Shown here one piece after another: positions 35,344 to 43,906 of a stretch of DNA of 64,000 nt (position 1 is the stretch's first letter; every line of letters starts with the position of its first letter). The stretch is from Pseudomonas taeanensis MS-3 (GTDB lineage Bacteria > Pseudomonadota > Gammaproteobacteria > Pseudomonadales > Pseudomonadaceae). The notes under the pieces are model-generated. The model searched no databases and was not told the DNA's origin. It saw nothing but the letters and a program-made list of their open reading frames with translations. The stretch is from contig NZ_AWSQ01000004.1 of the NCBI RefSeq assembly GCF_000498575.2, forward strand, positions 454,865-518,864. The letters run 5' to 3'. A program made the translations under genes and the position numbers.

Positions 35344-36627
35344 GTGGAAGCACATTTGACTGAATGGCTGAACCTGAGCATTCGCTGGGTTCATATGATC
35401 ACCGGTATCGCCTGGATCGGTGCATCCTTCTATTTTGTCTGGCTGGAGAACAACCTAAACCGGAAGAACCCACGTGACGGCTTGGCCGGCGACCTGTGGG
35501 CGATTCACGGTGGCGGTATCTACCATCTGGAGAAATACAAACTGGCCCCACCAAAAATGCCGGACAACCTGCATTGGTTCAAATGGGAAGCCTATTGGAC
35601 CTGGATGTCCGGCGTCGCCCTGCTGATGGTGGTGTACTACCTCAACCCGAGCCTGTACCTGATCGCCCCCGGTAGTGACATGGCACCCGCCGTGGCCATC
35701 GCCATTGGCCTCGGCTCGCTGGTTGCCGGCTACGTGGCGTATCACTTCCTCTGCGACTCGGTTCTGGGCAAGCGTCCGGCGCTTCTCGGTGCGGTGCTGT
35801 TCGTCCTGCTGATCGCGGCGGCCTATGGTTTCAGCCTCATTTTCAGCGGCCGCGCTGCCTACCTGCATGTCGGTGCGATCATAGGCACCATCATGGTCGG
35901 CAACGTATTCTTCACCATCATGCCGGCACAACGCGCGCTGGTTAAGGCCATCGAAGACAACACTATCCCTGACCCAAGCCTGCCAGCCAAAGGCCTGTTG
36001 CGTTCGCGTCACAACAACTACTTCACCCTGCCCGTGCTGTTCATCATGATCAGCAACCACTTTCCGAGCACCTATGGTAGCCAGTACAGCTGGCTGATTC
36101 TGGCGGGCATCGCGATCTTCGCAGTGTTGGTGCGCCATTACTTCAACACTCGCCACGACAGCAACAAGTTTGCCTGGACCTTGCCGGCTGCGGCTTTGGG
36201 CATGATCTGTCTGGCTTATGTCACTTCCCCGATGCGTCCCACTACGAACGCTACTCCGGTCGCCTCTCAGGCCAGCCAGCCGGCTGCAACGGTGGCAATG
36301 GTCGAACAGGCCAGTGAAGCGACTCAAGCGCCAGCGCAGACCGAAACGCCAACTGCCGCAGGCAACCCGGACTTCACCAAGGTCAACAGTGTGATTCAGG
36401 AACGCTGCTCCGTGTGCCACTCGGCCACGCCCAGCAGCCCGATGTTTAGTGCTGCGCCAGCAGGTCTGATGCTCGACACCCCGCAACAGATCCAGCAGCA
36501 AGCCGCGAAGATCCAGGCCCAGGCAGTGGCTTCGCAAGTCATGCCGCTGGGCAATATCACCCAGATGACCCAGGAAGAGCGCAACCTGATCGGCGTCTGG
36601 ATTGCCCAAGGCGCCAAACTCGACTAA
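35344..36627 (+). CDS. puuD: Membrane-bound urate oxidase with cytochrome c domain
   Basis: 427 residues from a GTG start with AAGAGG upstream. The N-terminal part (1-295) has about eight membrane helices with conserved His residues (WVHMITGIAWIGASF, AIHGGGIYHLEKY) of the PuuD urate hydroxylase family. An Ala/Thr/Gln-rich linker (about 300-345) leads to a C-terminal cytochrome c domain with one CSVCH haem motif near residue 355 and a Met ligand candidate in QVMPLGNITQM. It oxidises urate to 5-hydroxyisourate and passes electrons to the respiratory chain, so no H2O2 is formed as in uricase. Confidence 0.95.
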   Translation: MEAHLTEWLNLSIRWVHMITGIAWIGASFYFVWLENNLNRKNPRDGLAGDLWAIHGGGIYHLEKYKLAPPKMPDNLHWFKWEAYWTWMSGVALLMVVYYLNPSLYLIAPGSDMAPAVAIAIGLGSLVAGYVAYHFLCDSVLGKRPALLGAVLFVLLIAAAYGFSLIFSGRAAYLHVGAIIGTIMVGNVFFTIMPAQRALVKAIEDNTIPDPSLPAKGLLRSRHNNYFTLPVLFIMISNHFPSTYGSQYSWLILAGIAIFAVLVRHYFNTRHDSNKFAWTLPAAALGMICLAYVTSPMRPTTNATPVASQASQPAATVAMVEQASEATQAPAQTETPTAAGNPDFTKVNSVIQERCSVCHSATPSSPMFSAAPAGLMLDTPQQIQQQAAKIQAQAVASQVMPLGNITQMTQEERNLIGVWIAQGAKLD

Positions 36628-36826
36628 CTCCCCGGCAACCCTGCTGCGTTACCAGCCCGCCATTAGGCGGGCTTTGGCTTTTAATGGGGCGCTGGCTGCG
36701 CTCAGGCAACGGACTCATGGCGTCGAGACGCGACGCCTTGAGGCAGATCGTGGCATTGCGCAGACCATCACCCAGCCCGCCCGCTACACTTGACAGTTGC
36801 TAGCCTTAAGCCAACAGGGACTGCCA

Positions 36827-38377
36827 ATGATCGAAGCCTCCTGGATTGCTGTCGCGTTCGTCATGGGCCTGGCTGCACGCTCTATAGGGTTACCCCCGTT
36901 AGTCGGCTACCTGGGCGCAGGCTTCACGCTAGCGGGACTTGGCGCCCATTTGGACATTGGTCCGCTCGACAGTCTGGTGCTGGAGCATATCGCTCACCTC
37001 GGCGTCCTCCTGCTGATGTTCACCGTAGGCCTGAAGCTCAAGCTGGGTAACCTGATTCGCCGCGAGGTCATTGGCGGCGGCCTGCTGCACTTTGCCATTT
37101 CCAGCCTGCTGCTCCTCCCGGCAATCCTGCTGATTCTGGATTTACCCTGGCAACAGGGTGCACTGCTGGCCATCGCCTTATCTTTTTCGAGCACCGTATT
37201 GGCGGCCAAGGTGCTCGAAAGCAAACGCGAACTACGCGCGTTCCACGGTCGAGTTGCTATAGGCGTGCTGATCATCCAGGACCTGATCGCCCTGGTGGTG
37301 ATGAGCCTGGCCAGCGGTGAAGTGCCTTCCCCCTGGGCTCTGCTGGTGTTCGCCTTGCCCCTGTTGCGTCCACTGCTGTTTCGTTTACTCGATGCCAGCG
37401 GCCACGAAGAACTGATGGTACTACTGGGCTTGCTAATGGCCCTGGCGGTTGGTGGTTATGGTTTCGAATATATCGGTCTCAGTTCAGAGCTAGGCGCCCT
37501 GGCCTTCGGAGCCATGCTGGCCAAACACAAACGGGCCGTCGAACTGTCCAACTCCCTGTGGAGCATCAAGGAAATCTTCCTGGTGGGGTTTTTCCTGCAA
37601 ATTGGTATCGGCGGCCTACCGGGCGCCGACGCGCTGATTTTTGCCGCTGTAATGGCGCTCGTCCTACCCCTCAAAGGCCTGTTGTTTTTTGCCCTCTTCC
37701 TCAGGTTCCGCCTACGCGCTCGTAGTGCATTCCTCAGCAGCGTGAGCCTGACCAACTACAGCGAGTTCGGCCTGATCGTCACCAGTGTGGTTCTGCCGCA
37801 ATGGACAATCCCCCTGGCCATTACTCTGGCCGTGTCTTTCGTCATTTCAGCCCCCCTTAACCGTCACGCTCACCCACTCTATGAAAAACTGGCCAAGCGC
37901 CTGATACCGCTAGAGCGGGATACCCGTCACCCCGATGAGCAACCCGTATCATTGGGCAATTCGCAGATTCTGATAATGGGCATGGGCCGTACCGGTCGCG
38001 CCGCTTATGACCACTTGCAGGAGAAAGGGTTTGAGGTAGTGGGCCTGGACTCAGATCCAGTCGTCATCGAGTTCAGTGCCAAAGTCGGCCGCCGGGTGTT
38101 GTTTGCCGATGGCGAGGATCAGATGCTTTGGCAGATGCTCGAAATGCCTGCCGTAGAGGCAGTCATCCTGGCTCTCAATGACGCCGAAACGCAAATTATC
38201 TCCACCCAGAAACTGCGTGAACGTGGCTTCCGTGGCTTGATCGTCTCCCATGCCTTGTATGAGGACATCGCCCAACGCATTCAGGATGCAGGCGCTGACC
38301 GCACCTACCTGACCATGAGCGAAGCCGGTGCAGGTTTGGCCGAGCACGTGGCTCGCGATCTGCAACCGAAAACCTGA
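36827..38377 (+). CDS. CPA2-family cation:proton antiporter (Kef/YbaL-like)
   Basis: 516 residues from ATG 36827 (AGGGA upstream; an in-frame TTG at 36797 is less likely). About 12 membrane helices with GLPPLVGYLGAGFTLAGLG and SFSSTVLAAKVLE typical of CPA2, then a cytoplasmic TrkA-N nucleotide-binding domain starting ILIMGMGRTGRAA with the Rossmann GxGxxG and a terminal Asp in GLDSDP. It probably exchanges K+ or Na+ for protons. Its place between puuD and uacT may be incidental. Confidence 0.88.
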   Translation: MIEASWIAVAFVMGLAARSIGLPPLVGYLGAGFTLAGLGAHLDIGPLDSLVLEHIAHLGVLLLMFTVGLKLKLGNLIRREVIGGGLLHFAISSLLLLPAILLILDLPWQQGALLAIALSFSSTVLAAKVLESKRELRAFHGRVAIGVLIIQDLIALVVMSLASGEVPSPWALLVFALPLLRPLLFRLLDASGHEELMVLLGLLMALAVGGYGFEYIGLSSELGALAFGAMLAKHKRAVELSNSLWSIKEIFLVGFFLQIGIGGLPGADALIFAAVMALVLPLKGLLFFALFLRFRLRARSAFLSSVSLTNYSEFGLIVTSVVLPQWTIPLAITLAVSFVISAPLNRHAHPLYEKLAKRLIPLERDTRHPDEQPVSLGNSQILIMGMGRTGRAAYDHLQEKGFEVVGLDSDPVVIEFSAKVGRRVLFADGEDQMLWQMLEMPAVEAVILALNDAETQIISTQKLRERGFRGLIVSHALYEDIAQRIQDAGADRTYLTMSEAGAGLAEHVARDLQPKT

Positions 38378-38490
38378 CGCTGCGTCCTATCCCTGCGCCC
38401 TCACGCACCTGGCCATAAAGCCTGGTGCTGAACGGCTATTGTCGCGGCAACAGCGGCAGGTGCTGGAGCATCAGACCGGGTATTAGTTTT

Positions 38491-38570
38491 TTGTACACAA
38501 TATTAAAATCAGTTGTTCACAAAGCCAAAAGCAACTTGCTATAGTCGAGGTAACCTGACCGATCAGACAG
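38491..38570 (+). promoter_or_regulatory. uacT promoter with tandem GntR-type operators and CTGAC box
   Basis: TTGTACACAA (38491-38500) and TTGTTCACAA (38513-38522) are spaced 22 bp, two helical turns. The second overlaps a -35 TTCACA (38516-38521); after 18 bp comes -10 TATAGT (38540-38545). CTGACCGATCAGACAG (38555-38570) follows 15 bp after the -10 start. Confidence 0.7.
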
Positions 38571-38650
38571 ATCTTGCATCGATCAGATAGAGGCGCCGTG
38601 AAGCCTCGCTCAAGCCCACGACCGAATAATTAAAACTGGCAGGCTATGAC

Positions 38651-40135
38651 ATGACCACGACTAGCAACCCGAATACCGCGGTTCCGTCCGCGGGCAACAA
38701 CGACCTGATCTACCAGCTAGATGACCGCCCCGCGTTCGCCCCAGCCATCTTCGCCGCCCTGCAGCATGTACTGGCAAGCTTCGTTGGCATCATCACTCCC
38801 ACCTTGATCGTCGGTAACGTACTGGGCCTCGGCGCCTATGTGCCTTACTTGGTAAGCATGGCGCTGTTCGTCTCTGGTCTCGGCACCTTCGTCCAGGCCA
38901 AACGCATTGGCCCGATCGGCTCTGGACTGCTGTGCCTGCAAGGCACCAGCTTCGCCTTCTTGAGCGCAATTCTCAGTGCTGGGATGATCGTCAAATCCCG
39001 TGGCGGTAGTCCCGAGGAGATTCTCTCGACTCTGTTTGGCGTGTGCTTCTGCGCGGCATTCGTCGAGATTGCCTTCAGCCAGGTGATGACCAAGCTGCGC
39101 AAGATAGTCACCCCTGTAGTCACCGGCACTATCATCTGCCTGATCGGCTTATCCCTGATCAAAGTGGCGATGACCGACATCGCTGGCGGCTTCGGCGCAG
39201 CGGATCTCGGCGCCCTGCATCACCTGGGACTGGCGGCACTGGTATTGACCACCATCATCGTACTCAACCGCTTTCAATCGCAGGTGGTGCGTCTGTCGGC
39301 GGTGATCGTTGGCCTGGCCCTGGGCTTCGCCGTAGCCTGGTTCACCGGCCGCGTAGACTTCGCCACCATGGCCGAGGTGCCACTGGTCAGCGTGCCAGTG
39401 CCCTTCAAGTTCGGTTTCAGCTTCGACTGGCTGGCCTTCGTACCGATCGCGGTGATCTTCCTGATCACTCCGCTGGAGACCGCTGGCGATCTGACCGCCA
39501 ATTCGATCATCTCCAAACAGCCAGTCAAAGGCCCGTTGTATCTACGCCGGATCAAGTCCGGGGTACTCGCCGACGGCTGCAACTCGGCGATGGCGGCGGT
39601 GTTCAACAGCCTGCCGATGACCACCTTCAGCCAGAACAACGGGGTGATCCAGCTCACCGGTGTTGCCAGCCGCCACGTCGGCTACTACATTGCCGCGATC
39701 TTCATCATTCTCGGTCTGTTCCCGACTCTCGGCGCGGTGCTGCAGTTGATGCCCAAACCGGTACTAGGCGGCGCAACCCTGATCATGTTTGGCACCGTCG
39801 CCGTGGCCGGTATCCGGATTCTCGCCGAAGCCGGCTTGCATCGCCGCAACGTGCTGATCGTAGCCATCTCCCTCGGCCTCGGCCTCGGTGTGGCCGCAGT
39901 CCCGGGCGCCCTGTCGCAGATGCCCGACTTCCTGAAAAACATCTTCGGCTCGCCGATCACTATCGGAGCCCTGAGTGCCATCCTGCTCAACATGTTTCTG
40001 CCGGAAGAGGATCTGGAACAGGAAGAAGACGACTACGAGCCCGAGTCACACCTGCACACCGTGCTGCAAAACCCGCAGGACGATGAGGCTCAAGCGCTTG
40101 CGCCGAACCTCGAAGCTGCAGCCAAGCTCAACTAA
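38651..40135 (+). CDS. uacT: NCS2 urate/xanthine permease
   Basis: 494 residues with about 14 membrane helices. The NCS2 (NAT) signature is clear: ALQHVLASFVG with the conserved His, and the substrate motif region ETAGDLTANS followed by SLPMTTFSQNNGVIQLTGVASRHVG. The pattern fits the UacT/XanQ proton symporters for urate and xanthine. An acidic C-terminal tail (EEDLEQEEDDYE) is cytoplasmic. A Tsx-like porin gene follows 70 bp later, likely co-transcribed. Symbol assigned by family and context; xanthine versus urate is unresolved. Confidence 0.92.
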   Translation: MTTTSNPNTAVPSAGNNDLIYQLDDRPAFAPAIFAALQHVLASFVGIITPTLIVGNVLGLGAYVPYLVSMALFVSGLGTFVQAKRIGPIGSGLLCLQGTSFAFLSAILSAGMIVKSRGGSPEEILSTLFGVCFCAAFVEIAFSQVMTKLRKIVTPVVTGTIICLIGLSLIKVAMTDIAGGFGAADLGALHHLGLAALVLTTIIVLNRFQSQVVRLSAVIVGLALGFAVAWFTGRVDFATMAEVPLVSVPVPFKFGFSFDWLAFVPIAVIFLITPLETAGDLTANSIISKQPVKGPLYLRRIKSGVLADGCNSAMAAVFNSLPMTTFSQNNGVIQLTGVASRHVGYYIAAIFIILGLFPTLGAVLQLMPKPVLGGATLIMFGTVAVAGIRILAEAGLHRRNVLIVAISLGLGLGVAAVPGALSQMPDFLKNIFGSPITIGALSAILLNMFLPEEDLEQEEDDYEPESHLHTVLQNPQDDEAQALAPNLEAAAKLN

Positions 40136-40206
40136 AGCCGATAATCTTCTCCTGCGGTTCGCCGCGGACGGAGCAGCTTTGTTGCTCCTGGAAATAAGGA
40201 TATCCA

Positions 40207-41058
40207 ATGAACCTGAAGTACGCGTCTCATTGCCTCGCCCTCTCGGTCGCTCTGTTTGGCTGCCAGCAAGCCATAGCCGGCGACATGCTGCTGTGGCAGA
40301 ACAACAGCCTGTCCTACCTATACGGCGAAAACTTCAATAGAGGCCAATTCAACACAGAACAAGATAAGACCCAAACCACCTTCACCTTCGAGCACGCCAG
40401 CGGCTGGGCCTGGGGCGACATGTTTGGCTTTGCCGACTACGTCCTCGCCGACAACAAGCAATCCCGTCGCGGCGACTTTGGCCATGAGAAGGAGAACTTC
40501 TACTACATGGAGCTCTCACCACGCGTCAGTCTCAGCTGGCTGAGCGGACACAAACTCTCCGCCGGTCCGCTAAAAGATGTGTTTGCAGCCTTTACCTATG
40601 AAAAGGGCGATGGCGGTGCAGGCACCGAGAACTACCTGTACGGCATTGGCACGGCCTGGAACGTACCGGGCTTCGCCTACCTGAACGCCAACCTGTACCG
40701 CGTGAAGGTCAACAACAACGTTTACTTCGACCGTGCACACGGCAAAAACAACGCCCACACTTATCAACTGACCGTGTCCGGCGCCTACCCCTTCGCTATC
40801 GGCGAGCAGGACTTCGTCGTCGACGGCTTCGTCGACTGGCGCGCAGGAACCTCCACCTCCAATACCCGGACGTCGGTCGGCTCCTCGATCCAGGTCAAAT
40901 GGGATGCCGGAAAAGCCTTATATAGCGAGGGCCGCAAACTCTACGTGGGCACCGAAGTGAACATGTGGAATAACCGCTACGGTGCAAAACCTATCGACGG
41001 GTCGGGCCACGGCTTCGACCAAGCCGCCTTCCAAGCCCTGGTGAAGTACCACTTCTAG
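40207..41058 (+). CDS. Tsx-like outer-membrane nucleoside channel (1)
   Basis: 283 residues. The signal peptide ends around QAIA, and the mature protein is a beta-barrel of about 12 strands with FTFEHASGWAWGD, YYMELSPRVSLSWLSG and a C-terminal Phe (LVKYHF) for outer-membrane assembly. It belongs to the nucleoside-specific channel family (Tsx/OmpK type). With UacT it would form an outer plus inner membrane route for purines. A diverged tandem copy lies at 41936-42808. Confidence 0.9.
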   Translation: MNLKYASHCLALSVALFGCQQAIAGDMLLWQNNSLSYLYGENFNRGQFNTEQDKTQTTFTFEHASGWAWGDMFGFADYVLADNKQSRRGDFGHEKENFYYMELSPRVSLSWLSGHKLSAGPLKDVFAAFTYEKGDGGAGTENYLYGIGTAWNVPGFAYLNANLYRVKVNNNVYFDRAHGKNNAHTYQLTVSGAYPFAIGEQDFVVDGFVDWRAGTSTSNTRTSVGSSIQVKWDAGKALYSEGRKLYVGTEVNMWNNRYGAKPIDGSGHGFDQAAFQALVKYHF

Positions 41059-41108
41059 GGCTCGGTAACCAAGCGAACCTGGACGCCGCCGGGTAGACGG
41101 CATCCGAC

Positions 41109-41144
41109 AAAAAAGGGGATCACGCTTAGCGTGGTCCCTTTTTT
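41109..41144 (+). terminator. Rho-independent terminator of uacT-porin unit
   Basis: A long stem, A6-GGGGATCACGC paired with GCGTGGTCCC-T6, about 55 bp after the porin stop. Confidence 0.9.
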
Positions 41145-41373
41145 GTGGAAAACGCCCGGTCAGAGCGTATCGATGCTGTGCTGTAGCGCCGAGACAGACA
41201 AATGCGCAGCTTAATTCGCCGCATTCGCCGCGCTCGACCCCGACTGGCAGCGACGTGCCGGCTCTTGTCGCAGTACTCCCGCCTACAGACCGCACGCGCC
41301 CTGCCCCACGCAGAGCGCACCCTGACGCCCCTCCTCGCCGTCAAATAACTCGCGCAGCAGCATGACCAGATCA

Positions 41374-41452
41374 TTGTGCACAACCTACAAAAAAATTGTT
41401 TTTAATCGTGTCCACACATTGTATAGTCGGCCAACCCTGACCATTGAGTCAG
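41374..41452 (+). promoter_or_regulatory. Duplicated purine promoter with operators
   Basis: TTGTGCACAA (41374-41383), a degenerate TTGTTTTTAA exactly 22 bp on (41396-41405), -10 TATAGT (41422-41427) and CTGACCATTGAGTCAG (41437-41452, perfect arms). The spacing matches the uacT promoter element for element, so this is a paralogous promoter. Confidence 0.65.
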
Positions 41453-41532
41453 CTTTTTAGCCGGATCAGCTAGAAACACAGCACGCCTCACACCAGCCCA
41501 TGACCGTATAAGAACAACCGGCAGGCTCTGAC

Positions 41533-41850
41533 ATGACCACGACTAGTACAGCCGACAACGCAGCTCCGCTCACTGGCAGCAGCGACCGCATCTATCCGCT
41601 GGGTGATGGGCCGGCCCTGGCCTCCGCCACTTGCGTCACCTTGCTTGATGTATTGGCCTGCTTCGTCGGCATCCAGCCCTTCAGTGCAACCGTTCTACAG
41701 CACCTCAGCCTGTTGACCCTGGCCATTTCGTTCTGCCTCGGCGCGGCGACCGTCCAGCAGGACGCGCTAGAAAATCTTCAGCGCGAAGCCGTGCACACTG
41801 CAGTGCCGATCACCCTCAAGCCAGCCCTCAAGCCGAGCCAGGCACCATAG
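41533..41850 (+). pseudogene. Remnant of a duplicated NCS2 permease gene (105 codons)
   Basis: An intact 105-codon frame whose first about 47 residues resemble UacT (MTTTS start, then D.IY.L.D.PA and VLA.FVGI at matching positions). The remaining roughly 390 residues of a permease are missing; after the homologous part there is one hydrophobic stretch (LSLLTLAISFCLGAATV) and a polar tail. It occupies the uacT place in a second uacT-porin unit. It cannot be a transporter. It could be a decaying gene or a small membrane protein kept for translation of the downstream porin. Confidence 0.65.
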
Positions 41851-41935
41851 AGACCATAGCCATTTCCCCTATGTATCCCGGCAGCTCGCTGCAGGGTTAT
41901 GCCCCTAGTAAGTCCAAAAAAATAAGGAAGATCCG

Positions 41936-42808
41936 ATGAAGCTTAAATACCTGTCTCATTGCTTCGTGCTGTCCGCCGGCCTGCTCGCAGGCCAGCAGGC
42001 CATCGCCGACGACATGCTGTTCTGGCAAGACAATAGCCTGACCTACCTCAACGGCAGCAACTTCCAGCGCCTCAACTTCAATGGTGAAGAACAGCGCTCG
42101 CAAACCACCTACACCTTCGAGCACGCTAGCGGCTGGAAGTGGGGCGACATCTTTGCCTTCTACGACTACATCGATGCCGACAACCTACAGTTCCGCGGCA
42201 GCAACTTCGGCAACCTCACCGTCAAGGAAAAGAGCCACTTCTATTACATGGAGTTTTCGCCACGTGTCAGCCTCAGCTGGCTGAGCGGCCAGGAGCTGTC
42301 CGCCGGCCCATTGAAGGACGTAAAAGCGGCCTTCACATATGAAAAAGGCAACGGCGGCCCCGGCACCGAGAATTACCTGTATGGCCTTGGCTTCGACTGG
42401 GACGTCCCCGGCTTCGCCTTCCTGCAGACCAACCTGTACCGAGTGAAGATCAATAACCACATTCTCTTCGATCATGACTTCAGGGCCAGCGATGTCGGCA
42501 ACGGCTACGCCACCCAGCTGACCGTGGCCGGCGCTTACCCTTTTGCCATCGGTGACCAGAGCTTCGTGGTAGACGGTTACGTCGACTGGCGCTCACCTTC
42601 CAAGGATGCTGGCACCCAAACCTCGGTCGGCTCCTCGATCCAGGTCAAGTGGGACGCCGGCAAGGCCCTGTTCGGCGAAGAGCGTAAGCTCTATGTCGGC
42701 ACCGAACTGAATATGTGGCACAACAAGTACGGCATAAAACCCATCGATGGCTCCACCGACGGTTTCGATCAGATCGCGGTGCAAGCGTTGGTCAAGTATC
42801 ACTTCTGA
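41936..42808 (+). CDS. Tsx-like outer-membrane nucleoside channel (2)
   Basis: 290 residues, paralogue of the porin at 40207-41058, with the same signal peptide pattern (GQQAIA end), barrel motifs (YTFEHASGWKWGD, FYYMEFSPRVSLSWLSGQ) and terminal KYHF. It has loop insertions such as NLQFRGSNFGNL. Identity is high in the strands and lower in the loops, which suggests altered selectivity. It is transcribed from the duplicated promoter and follows the permease remnant. Confidence 0.9.
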   Translation: MKLKYLSHCFVLSAGLLAGQQAIADDMLFWQDNSLTYLNGSNFQRLNFNGEEQRSQTTYTFEHASGWKWGDIFAFYDYIDADNLQFRGSNFGNLTVKEKSHFYYMEFSPRVSLSWLSGQELSAGPLKDVKAAFTYEKGNGGPGTENYLYGLGFDWDVPGFAFLQTNLYRVKINNHILFDHDFRASDVGNGYATQLTVAGAYPFAIGDQSFVVDGYVDWRSPSKDAGTQTSVGSSIQVKWDAGKALFGEERKLYVGTELNMWHNKYGIKPIDGSTDGFDQIAVQALVKYHF

Positions 42809-42996
42809 GGACAACAAACTGGACCGCTGTCGGGTAGACGGCAGCGGGCACACAAAAGGCTACGTACCTGTAACGTATTGCAGGTTCTCGGCGCCAACCG
42901 CATACCCGCGTAATGACTGTCTCCAACGCATAATATGAAGCCCCGTGAAATCACGGCTTTGCGGCGACTCAACAGGTAACTGGAACAGAGCCAAAT

Positions 42997-43026
42997 AAAA
43001 GGGGATCACTTCAGCGCCCCCCTTTT
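42997..43026 (+). terminator. Probable terminator of the second porin unit
   Basis: AAAAGGGG pairs with CCCCTTTT across a loop of about 12-14 nt. Partly resembles the terminator at 41109 (AAAAGGGGATCAC), consistent with the tandem duplication. Confidence 0.5.
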
Positions 43027-43087
43027 CGCTTGTACTACCAGACACTCGACACGCAGCAGGCCTGAGCTACCTCTAAGACGTCAGCCG

Positions 43088-43126
43088 AAACAAAAAGAGG
43101 GCGCGCTCGTGCCCTCTTTTTGTTTA
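43088..43126. terminator. Bidirectional Rho-independent terminator
   Basis: AACAAAAAGAGGGC and its perfect complement around an 8-nt loop, between the porin unit and the convergent DUF2383-type gene. Confidence 0.9.
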
Positions 43127-43152
43127 CGCGGCCAGGCAATAGCCTTTGCTGA

Positions 43153-43602
43153 TCAGTTAACGCGAGCCGTATTACGCAGAGACTTAACCTGGTCATGGTT
43201 ACGCTGCACACCGTGAAACTGCTTCTCGACGAGACTGCGCGCAGCTGGCGGCAGATCCTTCTGCAGTGCAGCCTTGTAGTTTTTCAGCGCCACGTCTTCG
43301 CCGCGCTCACATTCATTGAGAATGGCTTCGTCATCCTTGCCGGTAATCATGCTCTTCAAGTCAACCCAGCGGCGGTGCACCGTGCCGGAGAGGCTGGAAC
43401 TGGTTTCCGGATCACCACCCATGCTACTTACTTGCCGCTGAAGCTCACGGGCTGCCTCACCACACTCCTGCGCACGTTGATTGAAAAATGTCTTCAGCTG
43501 AGCACTCTTGACGTCTTCAGCACACTCGCGGAAACCTTTTTCTCCGTCCTTACTGGTTTCGATCAGATCGTTTAGTACCGAAATTGCCTCTTTATTGTCC
43601 AT
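43153..43602 (-). CDS. PA2169/DUF2383-type four-helix protein
   Basis: 149 residues from ATG 43602 (AAGGGA upstream). An all-helical, highly charged protein with EAISVLNDLIETSKDGEKGFRECAEDV at the start, typical of the DUF2383 ferritin-like stress protein family. Conserved Glu residues could bind metal but the family function is not established. Monocistronic, with a terminator on its 3' side. Confidence 0.8.
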   Translation of the reverse strand: MDNKEAISVLNDLIETSKDGEKGFRECAEDVKSAQLKTFFNQRAQECGEAARELQRQVSSMGGDPETSSSLSGTVHRRWVDLKSMITGKDDEAILNECERGEDVALKNYKAALQKDLPPAARSLVEKQFHGVQRNHDQVKSLRNTARVN

Positions 43603-43906
43603 TTCGTTTCCCTTTTCCTGATCCATTTGAATAACCGAGATCAAATCTCAGCCACCGGCTAAGTGGACTGCCCTCTGCTCAGGAAGTTTCAGGAAAATTC
43701 GCGCGCCTAATGCCCAGCCAGTACCGATACTGGCTCACAGCCCATACATCCTCTCGGGCTGATGGCGCTTGTCGCAGGCGAGGTATTCCGGGTTATAACG
43801 CTCGACTAAATACGTTTAAGACCACCACTGTCATCTCGTATCGAACAAAGCAAAGCCCGCGGGCACTCATCATATTTACTGAGTGCCTGCGGGCTCGCCG
43901 TTACGA
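43603..43906. other. Intergenic region between two minus-strand genes
   Basis: About 300 bp. It contains the hairpin at 43854-43895 and presumably the promoter of the DUF2383-type gene; no gene is seen. Confidence 0.5.
43854..43895 (-). terminator. Terminator of the small secreted protein gene
   Basis: AGCCCGCGGGCACTCA and a nearly perfect complement form a 16-bp stem with a 9-10 nt loop; the minus-strand side continues into TTTGCTTTG. Confidence 0.75.

Larger units (their letters stand above)
41059..41532. other. Intergenic region before the duplicated uacT-like promoter
   Basis: About 470 bp: the porin terminator (41109-41144), about 230 bp with no recognisable gene, then the duplicated promoter/operator region (41374-41452). 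Confidence 0.6.
42809..43152. other. Intergenic region after the second porin gene
   Basis: About 340 bp with two hairpins (42997-43026 and 43088-43126). No gene is seen. Confidence 0.6.

Noticed and set aside
35455..36609. 384-codon minus-strand frame
   Set aside because: Antisense of puuD; composition is Arg/His/Gln-rich as typical of GC-rich shadow frames.
39043..40086. 347-codon second plus-strand frame inside uacT
   Set aside because: Extremely Arg/Pro-rich, out of frame with the permease motifs.
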